From CAXPZW01 sp964221845 (GTDB lineage: Bacteria > Bacteroidota > Bacteroidia > Flavobacteriales_D > Sanyastnellaceae), in contig CAXPZW010000005.1 of NCBI GenBank assembly GCA_964221845.1, positions 28,823 through 92,822 of the forward strand: a DNA stretch of 64,000 nucleotides. Direction: 5' to 3'. Within the stretch, counting starts at the first letter, position 1, and each line of letters starts with the position of its first letter. Below the pieces are notes generated by a model. The model saw only the letters and a list, made by a program, of their open reading frames with translations, ran no database searches and had not been told where the DNA came from. A program made the translations under genes and the position numbers. Shown piece after piece: positions 61,785 to 64,000 of the stretch.

Positions 61785-63722
61785 TTACCCAGGACAGACT
61801 GTTCCAAAAGCCCCGAGTAATTCCAGAAGGTCAGACGTCCCAATACCACCGTCATCATTGAGGTCAAAGGGGCAAGGATCTACTTCTTGGCCAGTCTCAA
61901 ACTCACAAGAACCGTCATCCAGAGTTGCAGTGCTGTCGTAATTCAAGGCCGATGGCACAGTGCAACCAGCACATGTAACATATTCGCAACTGCCGTCATC
62001 AATAGATGCGCTTGGATTATAGTTGCAGGCCATTTGGCCCGTACATCCACGACAGGTCAAAAATTCACAGCTCCCATTGTCACACGAAGCGCTGGCATCA
62101 TAATTACACGCGGAAATGTGTGTACACCCAGGTGCAAGACAAGAGCCATCATCACACACTGCAGTAGCATTATAGTTGCAAGCCGTTGGATCCGTGCACC
62201 CATCAGGAAGAATACATGTTCCATCATCACAAACTGCAGTAGCATCATAATTGCAAGCCGTTGAATCCGTGCAGCCGTCGGGAAGAATACATGATCCATC
62301 ATCGCACGCTGCAGTAGCATCGTAATTGCAAGCCGTTGAATCCGTGCAGCCATCGGGAAGAATACAAGTCCCATCGTCAATTGAGGCAAATAGGTTGTAG
62401 TTGCACGCCGAAATATTCGTGCACCCGTCATCGGAAACTGGTAAAATGATAAAGGTCATTTCTGTATTCAATATCAATCCCGTAATGGCGCCTGAAATGA
62501 TCGAACCAACATAACCGTACTCATCACTATACTGGATCTGATCATTGAACAGACAAAGCGAGTATTCAAAAGAGTAAATGAGTTCCGTTGGGCTGTATCC
62601 CCACATTCCGAAACCATTATCAAAGAAGGTCACCCAATATTCCGAGCAAATTCCATTCGGACAATTTTCAGATTGCTCCGTGTTGTAAAAAATATCTCCG
62701 TACGGAAATCCGGATCCATCGAAATAAGCACTGCATGATCCGTCATCAACAACGACACCGTCTTGGTCTTGGTAATTGCACGCTGTAGGATCAGTACATC
62801 CACAAACCTCGTCTACGGATCCATCCATATTATTGTCCAAACCATCACATATTTCCCCATTAGAACCGCAATTCAACTCTTCTAATACATTGCCCACTAA
62901 TGATCCATTGCCACTGTAATTACCCCCACAGTTCAATATTAAACCTTCATTGTTGATGACACCTTCATTAATGAGGTTATTGTCCCCGGTGACTATAGAA
63001 CTGCTGTTATCAATGGTCAACATATTATCAATTGTCCCATTATTCTGTACCAACGTTCTTACACTTATGTACCCATTGTTTGTGATAGATCCGTTGTTAA
63101 CTAACCCCGTTTTACCTGCAGAAATGTATCCTTCGTTAACGATTACACCATTATTTATGATTTCACCAGGACACTGACATAAGTATTCGGTAAACGTGAT
63201 AGATTCACATACCCATATGTCTCCAAAATTTGTGATTGTTCCTTCGTTCAAAAAGCCTAGACACTCATAAATATCACCGTAATTGAATACAACGTTGTTA
63301 TTCGTGAAAGTTTCAAGGTGAGTTAACTCGCCATAAATAATTAACGTACCATCGTTTACTACCCCGGTGCCAGTAAAAGTTCCCGTCATGCATTCATCAC
63401 CCGCTTCGGGATATAAAAAGCCTCCGTTAATCTGACATGTGCCGTAGTTATGAATGAAAGTGCCAGCAGTAGGATGTATCATTGCATTGAGTTCAAAATA
63501 CCCATAATTCGCTATGTAAACTCCTTCAATGTCAGCACCACAAATAACAGTCATTCCTTCAGGAATGGTAGCATTATTGACTGAAGAAGGCAACCCATTA
63601 TCCCAATTGCCAGCATCAGCCCAATCGTTGCTGATGGCACCCGTAAAAGTGGTTTGAGAAAAAGTAGCAGTTGAAAATAAGCAGCATGCTGCCAGGGAGA
63701 TGAGAGCAATGAGGTTCTTCAT
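61785..63722 (-). CDS. Secreted beta-repeat protein with Cys-rich repeats and dockerin-like end (family copy 2)
   Basis: 645 residues. Same signal peptide and WADAGNWDNGLP opening as copy 1. Next comes an Asn/Gly/Ile-rich beta-helix-like region (about 55-270), a CDGLDNNMDGSVDEVC segment like MopE metal-binding repeats, and eight GCTDxxACNYdxxAxxDDGSC repeats, three of which are almost identical at DNA level (period 66). It ends CPFDLNDDGGIGTSDLLELL. The surface is likely acidic and calcium binding. Function unknown. Confidence 0.7.
   Translation of the reverse strand: MKNLIALISLAACCLFSTATFSQTTFTGAISNDWADAGNWDNGLPSSVNNATIPEGMTVICGADIEGVYIANYGYFELNAMIHPTAGTFIHNYGTCQINGGFLYPEAGDECMTGTFTGTGVVNDGTLIIYGELTHLETFTNNNVVFNYGDIYECLGFLNEGTITNFGDIWVCESITFTEYLCQCPGEIINNGVIVNEGYISAGKTGLVNNGSITNNGYISVRTLVQNNGTIDNMLTIDNSSSIVTGDNNLINEGVINNEGLILNCGGNYSGNGSLVGNVLEELNCGSNGEICDGLDNNMDGSVDEVCGCTDPTACNYQDQDGVVVDDGSCSAYFDGSGFPYGDIFYNTEQSENCPNGICSEYWVTFFDNGFGMWGYSPTELIYSFEYSLCLFNDQIQYSDEYGYVGSIISGAITGLILNTEMTFIILPVSDDGCTNISACNYNLFASIDDGTCILPDGCTDSTACNYDATAACDDGSCILPDGCTDSTACNYDATAVCDDGTCILPDGCTDPTACNYNATAVCDDGSCLAPGCTHISACNYDASASCDNGSCEFLTCRGCTGQMACNYNPSASIDDGSCEYVTCAGCTVPSALNYDSTATLDDGSCEFETGQEVDPCPFDLNDDGGIGTSDLLELLGAFGTVCPG
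62130..62400. repeat. 66-bp coding tandem repeat
   Basis: Units beginning at about 62179, 62245 and 62311 (word GCAAGCCGTTG) are nearly identical, with more diverged units on both sides. They encode the 22-residue Cys-rich repeats of the 61785 gene. Suited to slippage or recombination. Confidence 0.8.
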
Positions 63723-63743
63723 GATCTTGGTTTTGGATTCTTG

Positions 63744-63751
63744 TAAAGATA
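63744..63751 (-). promoter_or_regulatory. Candidate -7 element of family copy 2
   Basis: TATCTTTA on the minus strand (one mismatch to TAnnTTTG), 21 bases before the ATG at 63722. The matching place before copy 1 (61600-61607) reads TATCTTCA. Confidence 0.35.
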
Positions 63752-63874
63752 GAGGCTTTATTCTGGTGTGCAGTCAACGCGCAATTACTCTACCTCCAGG
63801 CGCACAGCATCGGTTTCTGTTTGAGCGCTTATATAGGTGGGGATGTAGATAGTCCCGCAGCGATAGTTCTGCGC

Positions 63875-63902
63875 AAGAAAAACCCCGAGCAATTGCTCAG
63901 GG
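63875..63902 (-). terminator. Terminator of family copy 3
   Basis: Same hairpin as at 60525-60552 (CCCTGAGCAATTGCTCGGGG on the minus strand), followed by TTTTTC. It follows the partial gene at 63932-64000. Confidence 0.8.
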
Positions 63903-63931
63903 TTCTCATTCGTTTTAGCAGGATCACACTA

Positions 63932-64000
63932 TCATGGACATGCAGTACCAAATGCCGCAAGTAATTCCAATAGATCAGAGGTCCCAATCGAATTGTCGTT
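63932..64000 (-). CDS. C-terminal end of a third family member (partial)
   Basis: 22 codons and the stop are inside the window. The sequence is base-for-base identical to the 3' end of the 60580-61578 gene, ending NSIGTSDLLELLAAFGTACP. The rest lies beyond base 64000. It is the dockerin-like C-terminus of another secreted beta-repeat protein. Confidence 0.75.
   Translation of the reverse strand, partial: NDNSIGTSDLLELLAAFGTACP

Larger units (their letters stand above)
63729..63904. repeat. Intergenic direct repeat, copy 2
   Basis: Partner of 61585-61760. Its right end continues into sequence identical to 60541-60648 up to the window edge. Confidence 0.85.

Overview
The window is a gene-dense piece of a Bacteroidota chromosome, most likely from the Flavobacteriales and probably outside the low-GC Flavobacteriaceae. 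Four proteins look like type IX secretion system (T9SS) cargo with C-terminal sorting domains. There are an S46 dipeptidyl-peptidase, DUF4476, DUF5686 and DUF6438 proteins, a bacillithiol deacetylase, a long-form IspH and a zeaxanthin-type carotenoid operon. Several promoters fit the Bacteroidota pattern TTG-N18..21-TAnnTTTG. No phage, transposase, CRISPR array or classical defence gene is visible.

Layout. 1-2.5 kb: the rpoC 3' end and its terminator, then a leftward ribH/TPR pair and a small lipoprotein. 2.6-8.4 kb: secreted hydrolases, namely a C26 amidohydrolase lipoprotein, two related PHB-depolymerase-type esterases and a lipase, the last three with T9SS tails. 8.5-18.5 kb: PhzF, a polysaccharide flippase, a DUF4476 protein, the serC-serA-DUF1015-YggS operon and a DUF5686 protein. 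18.5-28.6 kb: small membrane and winged-helix-like genes, a proline-iminopeptidase-like lipoprotein, yidC, DUF6438, DPP7-like peptidase, panB, an RluA pseudouridine synthase, trxB and an M15 peptidase. 28.6-29.4 kb: a repeat-rich gap with tRNA-His. 29.5-33.2 kb: a glycosyltransferase/flippase pair, bshB1 and a thiol peroxidase. 33.7-38.9 kb: an M23/LysM peptidase and crtI-crtB-idi-crtZ-crtY. 38.8-45.0 kb: a leftward five-gene operon (small membrane protein, mutL, two rhomboids, EEP hydrolase) and ispH. 45.2-48.2 kb: small secreted proteins and saccharopine dehydrogenase. 48.3-52.8 kb: a four-gene operon encoding a DUF4476 protein, a CsgG-like lipoprotein and two LPP20-like lipoproteins. 52.8-56.3 kb: two methyltransferases and an SLC13 transporter. 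56.3-57.1 kb: tRNA-Ser and tRNA-Pro around tandem repeats. 57.1-64 kb: a folded-looking leader candidate, a LamG/T9SS protein, a solenoid repeat protein and a tandem family of mosaic beta-repeat surface proteins cut by the window edge.

How it fits together. Most genes are housekeeping: serine, riboflavin, pantothenate and isoprenoid/carotenoid synthesis, thiol redox, membrane insertion and mismatch repair. The accessory part concerns the envelope and the outside of the cell. IspH (makes IPP/DMAPP) and Idi feed the carotenoid operon, whose predicted product is zeaxanthin; a GGPP synthase is not in the window. The most interesting unexplained pieces are the CsgG/LPP20/DUF4476 envelope operon, the possible structured RNA at about 57.3 kb, the mosaic tandem family at 60.5-64 kb, and the tRNA-linked repeat arrays at 28.8-29.3 and 56.6-57.0 kb. 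All functions are inferred from sequence by eye; no database search was run.
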